Shown here: one piece after another, positions 41,559-49,689 of the stretch
How positions within the stretch are numbered: the first letter of the stretch is position 1
Layout of the letters: each line of letters begins with the position of its first letter
NCBI RefSeq assembly: GCF_004327285.1
Contig: NZ_QJUI01000013.1
Span: 62,001 to 126,000 of the forward strand
Origin: Phytopseudomonas daroniae
GTDB taxonomy: Bacteria > Pseudomonadota > Gammaproteobacteria > Pseudomonadales > Pseudomonadaceae
Length of the DNA: 64,000 nucleotides
Direction: 5' to 3'
Position numbers and translations under genes: made by a program
Notes under the pieces: model-generated
Database searches by the model: none
What the model was told of the DNA's origin: nothing
The model's input: the letters and a program-made list of their open reading frames with translations, nothing else

Positions 41559-42119
41559 ATGCTACGTACGATATGTTTCGCGGTGGCACTGACCGGCGCC
41601 GTACCGCTGCTGGCCGACACGCCGCCGGCCAGCGATGCCGAAGGCATCCAGGCGCAACTGCGCGATTACTATTTCCAGGCGGCGCGCGCGGGCGATAGCG
41701 CCATGCTCGACGAATTCATCCAGGCCGGCTACGACCTCGGCACCGCCGACGACAAGGGCTACACCGCCCTGATCCTCGCCGCCTACCACGGTCACCGCGA
41801 GGCGGTGGAGCGCCTGCTGGCCGCCGGCGCCGATGCCTGCGCCCAGGACAAGCGCGGCAACACCGCCCTGATGGGCGCCATCTTCAAGGGCGAGTTGCGC
41901 ATCGCCAAGCGCCTGCTCGACGCCGGCTGCAACCCCGACCAGCGCAATGGCAGCGGCCAGACCGCGGCCATGTACGCGGCGCTGTTCCAGCGCAAGGACG
42001 TGCTCGACGCCCTGGCGGACAAAGGCGCCGACCTGAGCGCCGAGGATGCCTTCGGCAACAACGCGCAGCGCCTCGCCCGGGGCGATATCCGCACGCGTTG
42101 GCAGCAGGGCCAGCCTTGA
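41559..42119 (+). CDS. ankB: Ankyrin-repeat protein AnkB
   Basis: A 186-residue protein with an N-terminal hydrophobic export segment (LRTICFAVALTGAVPLLA) and four ankyrin repeats from about residue 35: DKGYTALILAAYHGHREAVERLLAAGA, then KRGNTALMGAIFKGELRIAKRLLDAGC, and two more. In P. aeruginosa AnkB is periplasmic/inner-membrane bound, is needed for full KatB activity and is encoded directly after katB, as here with an 88-base gap. GGGAG lies six bases before the ATG. Confidence 0.93.
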   Translation: MLRTICFAVALTGAVPLLADTPPASDAEGIQAQLRDYYFQAARAGDSAMLDEFIQAGYDLGTADDKGYTALILAAYHGHREAVERLLAAGADACAQDKRGNTALMGAIFKGELRIAKRLLDAGCNPDQRNGSGQTAAMYAALFQRKDVLDALADKGADLSAEDAFGNNAQRLARGDIRTRWQQGQP

Positions 42120-42144
42120 CCGGCGTCGCGCCCGCCGAGCGGGG

Positions 42145-42158
42145 TTGACCCGGATCAA
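42145..42158 (+). promoter_or_regulatory. ANR/FNR-type box upstream of the DUF465 pair
   Basis: TTGACCCGGATCAA matches the TTGAT-N4-ATCAA consensus at nine of ten positions. Its centre is 64 bases before the ATG of the next gene, so a start point 41.5 bases downstream would lie near 42193, the spacing of an activated class II promoter. Confidence 0.72.
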
Positions 42159-42215
42159 CGGCAGGGCAGCCGCGGGCGGTTAGGCTGCAGGCTGATTCCC
42201 ATCAGGAGCGCTGCC

Positions 42216-42494
42216 ATGCATGTCGACCACCATCCGCTGATCCATGACTTCCCCCAGTGGCGCGCCCAACTGCATCACCTGCGCCAGGAAGACGCCGGCT
42301 TCGCCCACCAGGCCGAGGAATACGAAGCCCTGGACAAGCGCATCTGCCGTATCGAGGACGGCATCGAACGGCTCGACGATGCGGCCCTGGGCCAGCTCAA
42401 GTCGCAGCGCCTGGCGCTGAAGGACGACCTGGCCCGCCGCCTCAAGCGCGAAGCCGGCCAGTGCTGCGGATGCGGCAACGGCTGTCGCGGCTGA
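42216..42494 (+). CDS. DUF465/YdcH-family small protein with Cys-rich tail, probably ANR-induced
   Basis: A 92-residue protein. The DUF465 core is FAHQAEEYEALDKRICRIEDGIERLDD...LKSQRLALKDDLARRLK. The N-terminus is His-rich (HVDHHPLIHDF), and the C-terminus CCGCGNGC has four cysteines, which could bind metal or sense redox state. AGGAG precedes the ATG. The ANR-type box upstream suggests induction at low oxygen. From memory, the P. aeruginosa genes between ankB and radA are also anaerobically induced. Confidence 0.78.
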   Translation: MHVDHHPLIHDFPQWRAQLHHLRQEDAGFAHQAEEYEALDKRICRIEDGIERLDDAALGQLKSQRLALKDDLARRLKREAGQCCGCGNGCRG

Positions 42495-42502
42495 TCCGGC
42501 CC

Positions 42503-42757
42503 ATGACGGCCAAGGTTTGTTTGCCGGTCGCCGATGCCGGCCAGCCGCGTGCCGACTGGCGGCAGTTGCGTCGTTGCGCGCCGGCGTTCGCCCTGTTGAC
42601 GGGCGAGTATGAACGGCTCGACGAGCGCGTCTTCCGTGAAGAGGGCGCGGAGGCGTGGAACGCTCACCGCTGCGCAGGCAACGCGCGGTTGGAAAGCGCT
42701 ATAGCGCTGCAGTTGCAGCGCTGCCAGGGCGGCTGCAGAGGTTTGTCCGGCCATTGA
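42503..42757 (+). CDS. Second small protein of the ANR-box operon, DUF465-like
   Basis: An 84-residue protein starting eight bases after the previous stop. FALLTGEYERLDERVFREEGAEAW has the same F-x-x-L-x-x-x-Y-x-x-L-D-x-R pattern as the DUF465 core of its neighbour. The second half is divergent and ends CQGGCRGLSGH with two cysteines. It looks like a diverged tandem duplicate. There is no strong ribosome site, so it is probably coupled to the upstream gene. Confidence 0.6.
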   Translation: MTAKVCLPVADAGQPRADWRQLRRCAPAFALLTGEYERLDERVFREEGAEAWNAHRCAGNARLESAIALQLQRCQGGCRGLSGH

Positions 42758-42885
42758 GTCGGTCGCCTGCCATGGCCGGCGACCCGAATCCGGCTCGGGT
42801 CTTGGCGTTCAGATCCTCAGTGAAGCTGTAAATATATCCAGCTATTTCGTATCATCCGGACTTCGTCTGCACAGGAGTCCTCCCC

Positions 42886-44250
42886 ATGGCCAAGGCCAAA
42901 CGCTTGTATGGCTGCACCGAGTGCGGCGCGACCTTTCCCAAGTGGGCCGGGCAGTGCGGTGAGTGCGGCGCCTGGAACACCCTGACCGAAACCATGCTCG
43001 AAGCCGGTTCGGCGACGCCCAGCGGGCGCGGCGGCTGGGCGGGTGCGCAAGCGCAGCTCAAGACCCTGGCCGAAGTCAGCGTCGAGGAAATGCCGCGTTT
43101 CTCCACCGCGTCCGCAGAACTTGACCGCGTGCTCGGTGGCGGCTTGGTGGATGGCTCGGTGGTGCTGATCGGCGGCGACCCCGGCATCGGCAAGTCGACC
43201 ATCCTGCTGCAGACCCTGTGTAATATCGCCCAGCGTTTCCCGGCGCTTTACGTCACCGGCGAGGAGTCCCAGCAGCAGGTGGCCATGCGCGCCCGGCGCC
43301 TGGGTTTGCCCGAAGACAAACTCAAGGTGATGACCGAGACCTGCATCGAAAGCATCATCGCCACCGCCCGCCAGGAAAAACCCAAGGTGATGGTGATCGA
43401 CTCGATCCAGACCATCTTCACCGAGCAATTGCAGTCGGCGCCCGGCGGCGTTGCCCAGGTGCGCGAGAGCGCGGCGCTGCTGGTGCGCTTCGCCAAGCAG
43501 AGCGGCACGGCGATCTTCCTGGTCGGCCACGTTACCAAGGAAGGCGCGCTGGCGGGGCCGCGCGTGCTTGAGCATATGGTCGACACCGTGCTGTATTTCG
43601 AAGGCGACCCCGATGGCCGCTTGCGCCTGCTACGTGCGGTGAAGAACCGCTTTGGCGCGATCAACGAGCTGGGCGTGTTCGGCATGACCGACAAGGGCCT
43701 CAAGGAAGTGAGCAACCCCTCGGCGATTTTCCTCACCCGCGCCCAGGAAGAAGTGCCGGGCAGTATCGTCATGGCCACCTGGGAAGGTACCCGGCCGATG
43801 CTGGTGGAAGTGCAGGCGCTGGTCGATACCAGTCACATGAGTAACCCACGCCGGGTGACCCTGGGCCTGGATCAGAATCGCCTGGCCATGTTGCTGGCGG
43901 TGCTGCATCGCCACGGCGGCATTCCCACCTATGATCAGGACGTGTTTCTCAACGTGGTCGGTGGAGTGAAGGTGTTGGAAACGGCGTCCGATCTGGCGTT
44001 GATGGCGGCGGTGATATCCAGCCTGCGCAACCGGCCGCTGCCTCACGATCTGCTGGTGTTCGGCGAGGTTGGCTTGTCGGGCGAGATCCGCCCGGTGCCA
44101 AGCGGTCAGGAGCGTCTGAAAGAGGCGGCCAAGCACGGCTTCAAGCGCGCTATCGTGCCCAAGGGCAATGCGCCGAAAGAGGCGCCAGCCGGTTTGCAGG
44201 TAGTTGCCGTTACGCGGCTGGAGCAGGCACTGGACGCGCTCTTCGAATAA
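42886..44250 (+). CDS. radA: DNA repair protein RadA
   Basis: A 454-residue DnaB-like/RecA-like ATPase that drives branch migration in recombinational repair. The N-terminal C4 zinc finger is YGCTECGATFPKWAGQCGEC, then Walker A GGDPGIGKST near residue 95. The RadA-specific KNRFG motif is at AVKNRFGAINELG near 250, and a Lon-like C-terminal domain includes HDLLVFGEVGLSGEIRPVPSG. The length matches the family (about 453-460). AGGAG lies upstream. Confidence 0.97.
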   Translation: MAKAKRLYGCTECGATFPKWAGQCGECGAWNTLTETMLEAGSATPSGRGGWAGAQAQLKTLAEVSVEEMPRFSTASAELDRVLGGGLVDGSVVLIGGDPGIGKSTILLQTLCNIAQRFPALYVTGEESQQQVAMRARRLGLPEDKLKVMTETCIESIIATARQEKPKVMVIDSIQTIFTEQLQSAPGGVAQVRESAALLVRFAKQSGTAIFLVGHVTKEGALAGPRVLEHMVDTVLYFEGDPDGRLRLLRAVKNRFGAINELGVFGMTDKGLKEVSNPSAIFLTRAQEEVPGSIVMATWEGTRPMLVEVQALVDTSHMSNPRRVTLGLDQNRLAMLLAVLHRHGGIPTYDQDVFLNVVGGVKVLETASDLALMAAVISSLRNRPLPHDLLVFGEVGLSGEIRPVPSGQERLKEAAKHGFKRAIVPKGNAPKEAPAGLQVVAVTRLEQALDALFE

Positions 44251-44277
44251 GAGCGCATCCTGGCCGCGTCGCCTGGT

Positions 44278-44427
44278 TCAGTGGATCAGGCAGACGGCAT
44301 CGGCGTATTGGCGGCGCTGCATACGCTGGCCAATACGCACGATCCAGGCGCTGGAGCGTGCCGGTCGTGGTGCTGCCTGACGCTGCGAAGGGAAGTCGAT
44401 TGCCTTGGCGATAGGGGCGCTGATCAT
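44278..44427 (-). CDS. Unreported 49-residue protein gene behind an ANR-type box
   Basis: A short gene on the minus strand, convergent with radA. GGAGG stands seven bases before ATG 44427. The product begins MISAPIAKAIDFPSQRQAA and continues with a basic Arg/Gln-rich part (WIVRIGQRMQRRQYADAV). It has no membrane span and no family I know. Support: strong ribosome site, a GATAAA -10-like hexamer (44474-44469 on this strand) and an ANR-type box about 41 bases before the implied start point. Together these form a complete activated-promoter layout. Confidence 0.6.
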   Translation of the reverse strand: MISAPIAKAIDFPSQRQAAPRPARSSAWIVRIGQRMQRRQYADAVCLIH

Positions 44428-44499
44428 GACGATGCCTCCGTGGGGAATGTTCCCCTGTTGGGTTCGTCTTTATCCTGCGGCCGGGCCTGTCGAAGACTC

Positions 44500-44513
44500 T
44501 TGATCGAGGTCAA
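44500..44513 (-). promoter_or_regulatory. ANR/FNR-type box upstream of the 49-residue gene
   Basis: TTGATCGAGGTCAA on the plus strand (TTGACCTCGATCAA on the minus strand) matches nine of ten consensus positions. Its centre is about 80 bases from ATG 44427 and about 35 from the -10-like GATAAA, as in class II FNR promoters. It also lies downstream of mapZ, which reads the same way and ends at 44556. Confidence 0.68.
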
Positions 44514-44555
44514 TTATCGTCGGCACCTGGCCGCGGCAGGACGCCGCACGGCCTG

Positions 44556-44924
44556 CTATTCGTCCTCGCAGAGCGCTGCCAGTTCCCGCTCCAGTAAGTG
44601 TTCATCGCCCAGATTGAGTTCGACCAGGCGGCGTAGGTGGCTCATGGAATCGAGATCGATGTGGTGGCAGAGGAAGCCCAGCACGCGCTCTTCGCGGTGT
44701 ACCAGTTCCACTTGCATCGCGACCTGCAGCTTGTCGTCGAGGGTGATGCGTACCAGATAGTCCTGGCCGGCATCGTCGTCCCAGTTCCACGGGCGGCGCA
44801 CCAGAACGCCTTTGAACGAGATGTCGTGAAGCTCCACTTGCCAGCTCCGTTCGCCCTGGACGATCTCGGCGGGGGCGTCGAAGGCGATGCGCTGGAAGCG
44901 TCGGCGTTCGTGGTTGTCACTCAT
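44556..44924 (-). CDS. mapZ: PilZ-domain c-di-GMP receptor (MapZ/PA4608-like)
   Basis: A 122-residue single PilZ domain. The c-di-GMP-binding RxxxR is in ERRRFQRIAF near residue 7 and the DxSxxG motif is DISFKG near 34. The C-terminal HIDLDSMSHLRRLVELNLGDEHLLEREL closely matches what I remember of P. aeruginosa PA4608. That protein (MapZ) binds the chemotaxis methyltransferase CheR1 when c-di-GMP is high and affects flagellar switching. The position next to radA is the same as in P. aeruginosa. Confidence 0.85.
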   Translation of the reverse strand: MSDNHERRRFQRIAFDAPAEIVQGERSWQVELHDISFKGVLVRRPWNWDDDAGQDYLVRITLDDKLQVAMQVELVHREERVLGFLCHHIDLDSMSHLRRLVELNLGDEHLLERELAALCEDE

Positions 44925-45027
44925 GGGCGTTGTCCTCTGTTTGTTTGTCCACTATAGCTAAGCTCACTTGCCGATGCCGTCATAACGGCTGTTCAGGCGA
45001 ATAGTGGATTGCTCATGAGGTTGCTCG

Positions 45028-45654
45028 TTACGTCTCTGGTGCCCATCCGTATTCCATGGCGTGCTTGACCAGATCGGCCGGCTTTTCGATGTCGAGTTTG
45101 CGACGGATGTTCAGGCGGTAGGTTTCCACGGTGCGAACGCTGATCTGCAGCTCTCTTGCCATCGCTTTGTTGTTCAGGCCTTGCGCCATCATCAGCAGAA
45201 CCTGGCGCTCGCGTGGCGTGAGCTCGCCTTCTTCGCTTTCTTCCTGAGCCAGCTTGCGTGCCACGTCGCCGCTGTAGAAGCGTCCACCGACCGCCAGCAC
45301 ATCGATGGCGGAGATGATTTCCTGGGACGGTGCTTCCTTGAGGACATAACCCGACGCCCCCATACGCAACGAGCTGCTGACGTATTCCTGATTGTCGTAC
45401 ATGCTCAGGATCAGCACTTTGATCGCCGGGTAGCGCTTCTTGATGATGCCGGTCAGTTCCAGGCCGTTGATGTCCTTGAGACCGATGTCCATCAGCAGGA
45501 TGTCGGGTTGTGCGTGGGCGAGCAGTTCCAGCGCTTCGCTGCCGTTGCCGGCCTCGCCGACGATCTCGAAGTGCTCGACCATCGACAGCAGCGTACGTAT
45601 GCCGTCGCGCACCAGAACATGGTCGTCGACAAGCGCGATGCGGATCGTCTTCAT
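45028..45654 (-). CDS. NarL/LuxR-type response regulator
   Basis: A 208-residue regulator. The receiver domain has acidic pocket VDDH at residues 9-12, phospho-acceptor Asp in ILLMDIGLKDINGLEL near 56, and conserved Lys in GYVLKEA near 106. The LuxR helix-turn-helix is LTPRERQVLLMMAQGLNNKAMARELQISVRTVETYRLNI near 145. Its ATG overlaps the histidine kinase stop (ATGA), so the pair is co-translated. It stands next to and divergent from cstA and may control it. Confidence 0.92.
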   Translation of the reverse strand: MKTIRIALVDDHVLVRDGIRTLLSMVEHFEIVGEAGNGSEALELLAHAQPDILLMDIGLKDINGLELTGIIKKRYPAIKVLILSMYDNQEYVSSSLRMGASGYVLKEAPSQEIISAIDVLAVGGRFYSGDVARKLAQEESEEGELTPRERQVLLMMAQGLNNKAMARELQISVRTVETYRLNIRRKLDIEKPADLVKHAMEYGWAPET

Positions 45655-47027
45655 AACTGCTGATCCTGGGTGTGTGGCGTGACGGCAGAGAGTAACAGGG
45701 CAACGTTGAGTACGGTGCCGGAGGAGCTCGAGGTGATGTTGAAACCACCGCCAAAGTGCTCGACCCTCTCGCGGATATTACGCAAGCCGATGCCACCGCT
45801 GTGTTGTTCGGCCTCGCGCGGGCTGAAGCCGCCACCGTCATCGCCGATGCGTAGGTTCAAGCTACGGCCGTCGCCTGTCAGGCTGATTGCCACGCGGGTA
45901 GCGTGGGCATGGCGTTCGATGTTGGTCAGCGCTTCCTGCAGGATGCGAAACAGGGCCACGTTCATGTCGTCGCTCAGTCGGGTATCGCCCAGGCTGTTGT
46001 CATAGGTCACGCTCAGTCCGCTGCGTTGCTCGAACTCACTGGCCAGTTGGCCAATCGCCGAGGCCAGGCCGAGGGTGTCGAGCAACGACGGGTGCAGGTC
46101 GTGGGAAATCCGACGCACTTCTCCGATTGCCCCCGCCAGGCGTTCGATACCTTGGCGCAGGGTTCTGGCGGCGCCGGACTTGCCGGCATCCAGTTCGTGG
46201 CCTGCCAGCTCGAACTGGAACTTGATCGACACCAGCAACTGGCTGATACCGTCGTGCAGCTCGCGAGACAGGCGCGAACGTTCCTCTTCCTGAGAGGTGA
46301 TGATGCGCTGGGTCAACTGTTGCAGTTTGCGGTCGGCCAGGCGGTGTTCGCTGACATTGAGAGTCAGACCACTGGCGAACACCAGCAGAACGGCGATCAG
46401 GGCGACTACGGCGATGGCGAGCATGGTGGTGCGAATACCGCTGCCGACATCATGGCGAACCTGGGCGATGGCGTTATCGACATCTTCCAGGTAAATGCCG
46501 GTGCCGAGCATCCATCCCCAGCGATCGAGCACGGTGACGTAGGCGAGCTTTTCGGCCATTTGCCCGGTGGAGGGTTTCTGCCAGCCGTAACGCTGAAAGC
46601 CGTTGCCATCCGTTGCGCTGCGGATCAAGGCCTGGATTACCAGCAGGCCGTGGGAGTCCGTCATGTTCCACAGGTTCTTGCCGACCAGCCCGCCCTGACG
46701 CGGGTGCATCAGGTTCTTGCCGTTGCGGTCGTAGACGAAGAAGTAACCGTCGCTGCCAAAGTTGATGCGAGCCAGTAGGGCCAGAACCTGGCGCTTGGTT
46801 TCGTCGTCATCGAGACCGCTCTCGTACAGCGGCCCGATGGTGCTCAGGGCCATTTCCACATAGTGCTTTAGCTCGGTCTGTTTGCTGCTGAGGATGCTGC
46901 GCTCGATGAGCTGGGCCTGCTGATTGCCCAGGCGCTGGTTCTGTACCAGAACCAGCAGGCAGACCACGGCCACGGCCAATAGCATGGGCAATAGGCTCAG
47001 GGCGACGATCTTGTGCTTGAGTTGCAT
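45651..47027 (-). CDS. Sensor histidine kinase with periplasmic Cache domain
   Basis: A 458-residue membrane kinase. First membrane span is KIVALSLLPMLLAVAVVCLLVLV. The extracytoplasmic single Cache domain, residues about 35-185, includes INFGSDGYFFVYDRNGKNLMHP and WGWMLGTGIYLEDVDNAIAQ, a fold that binds small carboxylates or amino acids. The second span is at about 198-220. The HisKA_3 phospho-acceptor is SRELHDGISQLLVSIKFQFE, followed by an ATPase domain with GGIGLRNIRERVEHFGGGF. ATG 47027 has GGAG seven bases upstream. The ligand may be the compound carried by the adjacent CstA (peptide or pyruvate), which is inference. Confidence 0.9.
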   Translation of the reverse strand: MQLKHKIVALSLLPMLLAVAVVCLLVLVQNQRLGNQQAQLIERSILSSKQTELKHYVEMALSTIGPLYESGLDDDETKRQVLALLARINFGSDGYFFVYDRNGKNLMHPRQGGLVGKNLWNMTDSHGLLVIQALIRSATDGNGFQRYGWQKPSTGQMAEKLAYVTVLDRWGWMLGTGIYLEDVDNAIAQVRHDVGSGIRTTMLAIAVVALIAVLLVFASGLTLNVSEHRLADRKLQQLTQRIITSQEEERSRLSRELHDGISQLLVSIKFQFELAGHELDAGKSGAARTLRQGIERLAGAIGEVRRISHDLHPSLLDTLGLASAIGQLASEFEQRSGLSVTYDNSLGDTRLSDDMNVALFRILQEALTNIERHAHATRVAISLTGDGRSLNLRIGDDGGGFSPREAEQHSGGIGLRNIRERVEHFGGGFNITSSSSGTVLNVALLLSAVTPHTQDQQL

Positions 47028-47165
47028 CGATTCACTCCGGGCTGAACGTTGGTCGGGGCTGGAGGCTGGCAGAGCATACATAACCCCGCAATTGATCGGC
47101 TGTGGACTGCGTAGTTCTACGTAGGTGGTCGTGGGTAGTTTTGCGAATTACCGGGAAGGGGGGCT

Positions 47166-47180
47166 TGGATGGATAGTTGC
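47166..47180 (+). promoter_or_regulatory. Possible sigma-54 promoter upstream of cstA
   Basis: TGGATGGATAGTTGC has GG and GC exactly 12 bases apart and a TTGC -12 element, as in TGGCAC-N5-TTGC, although the CAC is not kept. It lies about 75 bases before the cstA ATG. The match is weak and based on spacing. Confidence 0.3.
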
Positions 47181-47202
47181 GGGGCTCCAATTTCCGGAGC
47201 AC

Positions 47203-47210
47203 AACAATAA
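47203..47210 (+). promoter_or_regulatory. CA motif (AANAANAA) for Hfq/Crc in the cstA leader
   Basis: AACAATAA, within ACAACAATAACAATG, fits the AANAANAA motif bound by Hfq with Crc in Pseudomonas catabolite repression. It follows a small GCTCC/GGAGC hairpin (47184-47200) and lies 43 bases before the cstA ATG. Such sites usually sit closer to the start codon. Confidence 0.4.
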
Positions 47211-47252
47211 CAATGAGTGTCGCGGATCAAGGTCTGCGGCAGGAGATGTTCA

Positions 47253-49331
47253 ATGACCAGAATGGCTAGCCATATCGCCTGGTTTGCCGTTGCCGTACTG
47301 GGCGCCTTCGCGCTGGGTACCGTGGCGCTGAATCGCGGTGAGTCGATCAATGCCTTGTGGATTGTGGTTGCTGCCGTGGCGATCTATCTCGTCGCATATC
47401 GTTACTACAGCCTGTTCATCACCAACAAGGTGATGCAGCTAGACCCTACCCGCGCGACCCCCGCCGTACTCAACAACGACGGCCTGGACTACGTCCCGAC
47501 CAACAAACACATCCTCTTCGGCCACCACTTCGCCGCCATTGCTGGCGCTGGCCCGCTGGTGGGCCCGGTGCTCGCTGCACAGATGGGTTATCTGCCAGGC
47601 ACCCTTTGGCTGATCGCCGGCGTGGTACTGGCCGGTGCGGTGCAGGACTTCATGGTGCTGTTCATTTCCACGCGCCGTAACGGCCGCTCCCTGGGCGAGC
47701 TGGTGCGCGAGGAAATGGGCCAGATACCGGGCACCATCGCCCTGTTCGGCGCCTTCCTGATCATGATCATCATCCTCGCGGTGCTCTCGCTGATCGTCGT
47801 CAAGGCGCTGGCGGAAAGCCCATGGGGCATGTTCACGGTGATGGCGACCATTCCCATCGCCATGTTCATGGGCATCTACATGCGCTATATCCGTCCGGGA
47901 CGGATCGGCGAGATCTCTCTGATCGGCGTGATCCTGCTGCTCGGCTCTATCTGGCTCGGTGGGGTGATCGCCGCCGACCCGGTGTGGGGCCCGGCTTTCA
48001 CCTTCACCGGCATACAGATCACCTGGATGCTGATCGGTTACGGTTTTGTCGCCGCGGTACTACCGGTATGGCTGATCCTGGCGCCACGCGACTACCTGTC
48101 GACCTTTCTCAAGATCGGCACCATCATCGCCCTCGCCATCGGCATTCTGGTGGTCATGCCCGAGCTGAAGATGCCGGCTCTGACCCAGTTCACCGACGGC
48201 ACCGGCCCGGTATGGAAGGGCACGCTGTTCCCCTTCCTGTTCATCACCATCGCCTGCGGCGCGGTATCCGGCTTCCACGCTCTGATCAGCTCTGGCACCA
48301 CGCCCAAGTTGCTCGCCAACGAATCCCATGCTCGTTACATCGGTTACGGCGGCATGCTGATGGAATCCTTCGTGGCCATCATGGCCATGGTTGCCGCGTC
48401 GGTGATCGAGCCAGGCGTGTACTTCGCCATGAACAGCCCGGCAGCGCTGGTCGGCTCGGATGTCCAATCGGTCGCCGCTGCGGTCAGCAGTTGGGGCTTC
48501 GTGATCACTCCGCAAGAGCTGGAAGCCGTTGCTCGAGATATTGGCGAGAACACCATCCTGGCCCGCGCCGGTGGTGCACCGACCCTGGCCGTGGGTATCG
48601 CGCAGATTCTCCACAGCGTGCTGCCGGGTGAGAACACCATGGCGTTCTGGTACCACTTCGCGATCCTCTTCGAGGCGTTGTTCATCCTCACTGCGGTGGA
48701 CGCTGGTACCCGTGCCGGGCGCTTCATGCTGCAGGATCTGCTGGGTAACTTCGTGCCTTCCCTGAAGCGTACCGAGTCCTGGTTCGCCAACGTCGTCGCT
48801 ACCGCAGGTTGCGTGGCGTTGTGGGGCTGGCTGCTCTATCAGGGTGTGATCGATCCGCTGGGTGGCATCAACACCCTATGGCCACTGTTCGGCATCTCCA
48901 ACCAGATGCTCGCCGGCATCGCCCTGATGCTCGGCACCGTGGTGCTGATCAAGATGAAGCGCGAGCGCTATGTGTGGGTGACGTTGATCCCGGCCACCTG
49001 GCTGCTGATCTGCACCACTACCGCAGGGCTGATCAAGCTGTTCGACCCGGATCCGGCCGTTGGCTTCCTGTCCCTGGCCAGTAAGTACCAGGATGCCCTG
49101 GATGCCGGCCAGATCCTGGCGCCGGCCAAGGACATTGGTCAGATGCAGCACGTGATCTTCAACGCCTACACCAACGCCACGCTGACTGTGCTATTCCTGT
49201 TCGTGGTGCTGAGCGTGCTGTTCTATGCCATCAAGGTCGGGCGTGCTGCCTGGGGCAGGGAGCTACGCACCGATCAGGAGGCCTCATATGAGGCCATTCC
49301 TGACGACGCACCGGAGGTGGCTCGTGTTTAA
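47253..49331 (+). CDS. cstA: Carbon-starvation protein CstA (peptide/pyruvate transporter)
   Basis: A 692-residue inner-membrane protein with about sixteen to eighteen segments. Family blocks include [38 protein letters not shown] near residue 80, [20 protein letters not shown] near 340 and [20 protein letters not shown] near 545. AGGAG stands before ATG 47253. CstA family members take up peptides or pyruvate on nutrient limitation. The next gene is a YbdD-type small protein, the usual partner. The divergent two-component system and the leader's CA motif suggest nutritional control. Confidence 0.95.
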   Translation: MTRMASHIAWFAVAVLGAFALGTVALNRGESINALWIVVAAVAIYLVAYRYYSLFITNKVMQLDPTRATPAVLNNDGLDYVPTNKHILFGHHFAAIAGAGPLVGPVLAAQMGYLPGTLWLIAGVVLAGAVQDFMVLFISTRRNGRSLGELVREEMGQIPGTIALFGAFLIMIIILAVLSLIVVKALAESPWGMFTVMATIPIAMFMGIYMRYIRPGRIGEISLIGVILLLGSIWLGGVIAADPVWGPAFTFTGIQITWMLIGYGFVAAVLPVWLILAPRDYLSTFLKIGTIIALAIGILVVMPELKMPALTQFTDGTGPVWKGTLFPFLFITIACGAVSGFHALISSGTTPKLLANESHARYIGYGGMLMESFVAIMAMVAASVIEPGVYFAMNSPAALVGSDVQSVAAAVSSWGFVITPQELEAVARDIGENTILARAGGAPTLAVGIAQILHSVLPGENTMAFWYHFAILFEALFILTAVDAGTRAGRFMLQDLLGNFVPSLKRTESWFANVVATAGCVALWGWLLYQGVIDPLGGINTLWPLFGISNQMLAGIALMLGTVVLIKMKRERYVWVTLIPATWLLICTTTAGLIKLFDPDPAVGFLSLASKYQDALDAGQILAPAKDIGQMQHVIFNAYTNATLTVLFLFVVLSVLFYAIKVGRAAWGRELRTDQEASYEAIPDDAPEVARV

Positions 49332-49527
49332 TGATCTCAGCCGTATGGGCAAGTACCTTGGCCAGGCCGCGCGGATGCTGGTGGGCATGCCCGACTACGA
49401 TACCTATGTCGAGCACATGACCAGAAAGCATCCTGACCAGCCGGTGATGAGCTACGAAGCCTTCTTTCGTGAGCGCCAGGAAGCGCGTTATGGTGGCGGC
49501 AAGGGGCGGCCGATCCGCTGCTGCTGA
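49324..49527 (+). CDS. YbdD/YjiX-family small protein
   Basis: A 67-residue protein starting with GTG at 49324 inside the end of cstA, with GGAGG seven bases upstream. Its sequence [24 protein letters not shown]...[23 protein letters not shown]...CC is nearly that of E. coli YbdD, which is needed for transport by CstA/BtsT-type carriers. The overlap indicates coupled translation with cstA. Confidence 0.92.
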   Translation: MFNDLSRMGKYLGQAARMLVGMPDYDTYVEHMTRKHPDQPVMSYEAFFRERQEARYGGGKGRPIRCC

Positions 49528-49533
49528 AGGGCA

Positions 49534-49676
49534 GCGGCAAGCTTCAAGCCTCACGCTGCAAGTGGATGGCGGTGACTGCTGTGGTAGTTCACCGCCATTG
49601 ATTTTGTGCTGTCTTACCATCAAGCCCAAGGCGGCTGTTGCTTCTACTTGCAGCTTGTCGCTTGAAGCTTGTAGCT
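49534..49676. repeat. Repeat pair GCGGCAAGCTTCAAGC / GCTTGAAGCTTGTAGCT flanking a hairpin
   Basis: Inverted copies of a GCAAGCTTCAAGC-type unit lie at 49534-49549 and 49651-49676. The same unit is found at 56388-56406 and 62407-62486. It is an interspersed repeat family distinct from the GTAGGGTGG elements. Confidence 0.7.
49566..49598 (+). terminator. Terminator-like hairpin after cstA-ybdD
   Basis: ATGGCGGTGA and TCACCGCCAT form a perfect 10-bp stem around a 13-base loop, followed by TGATTTT. Confidence 0.6.
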
Positions 49677-49689
49677 CCAAGGAACGCTC

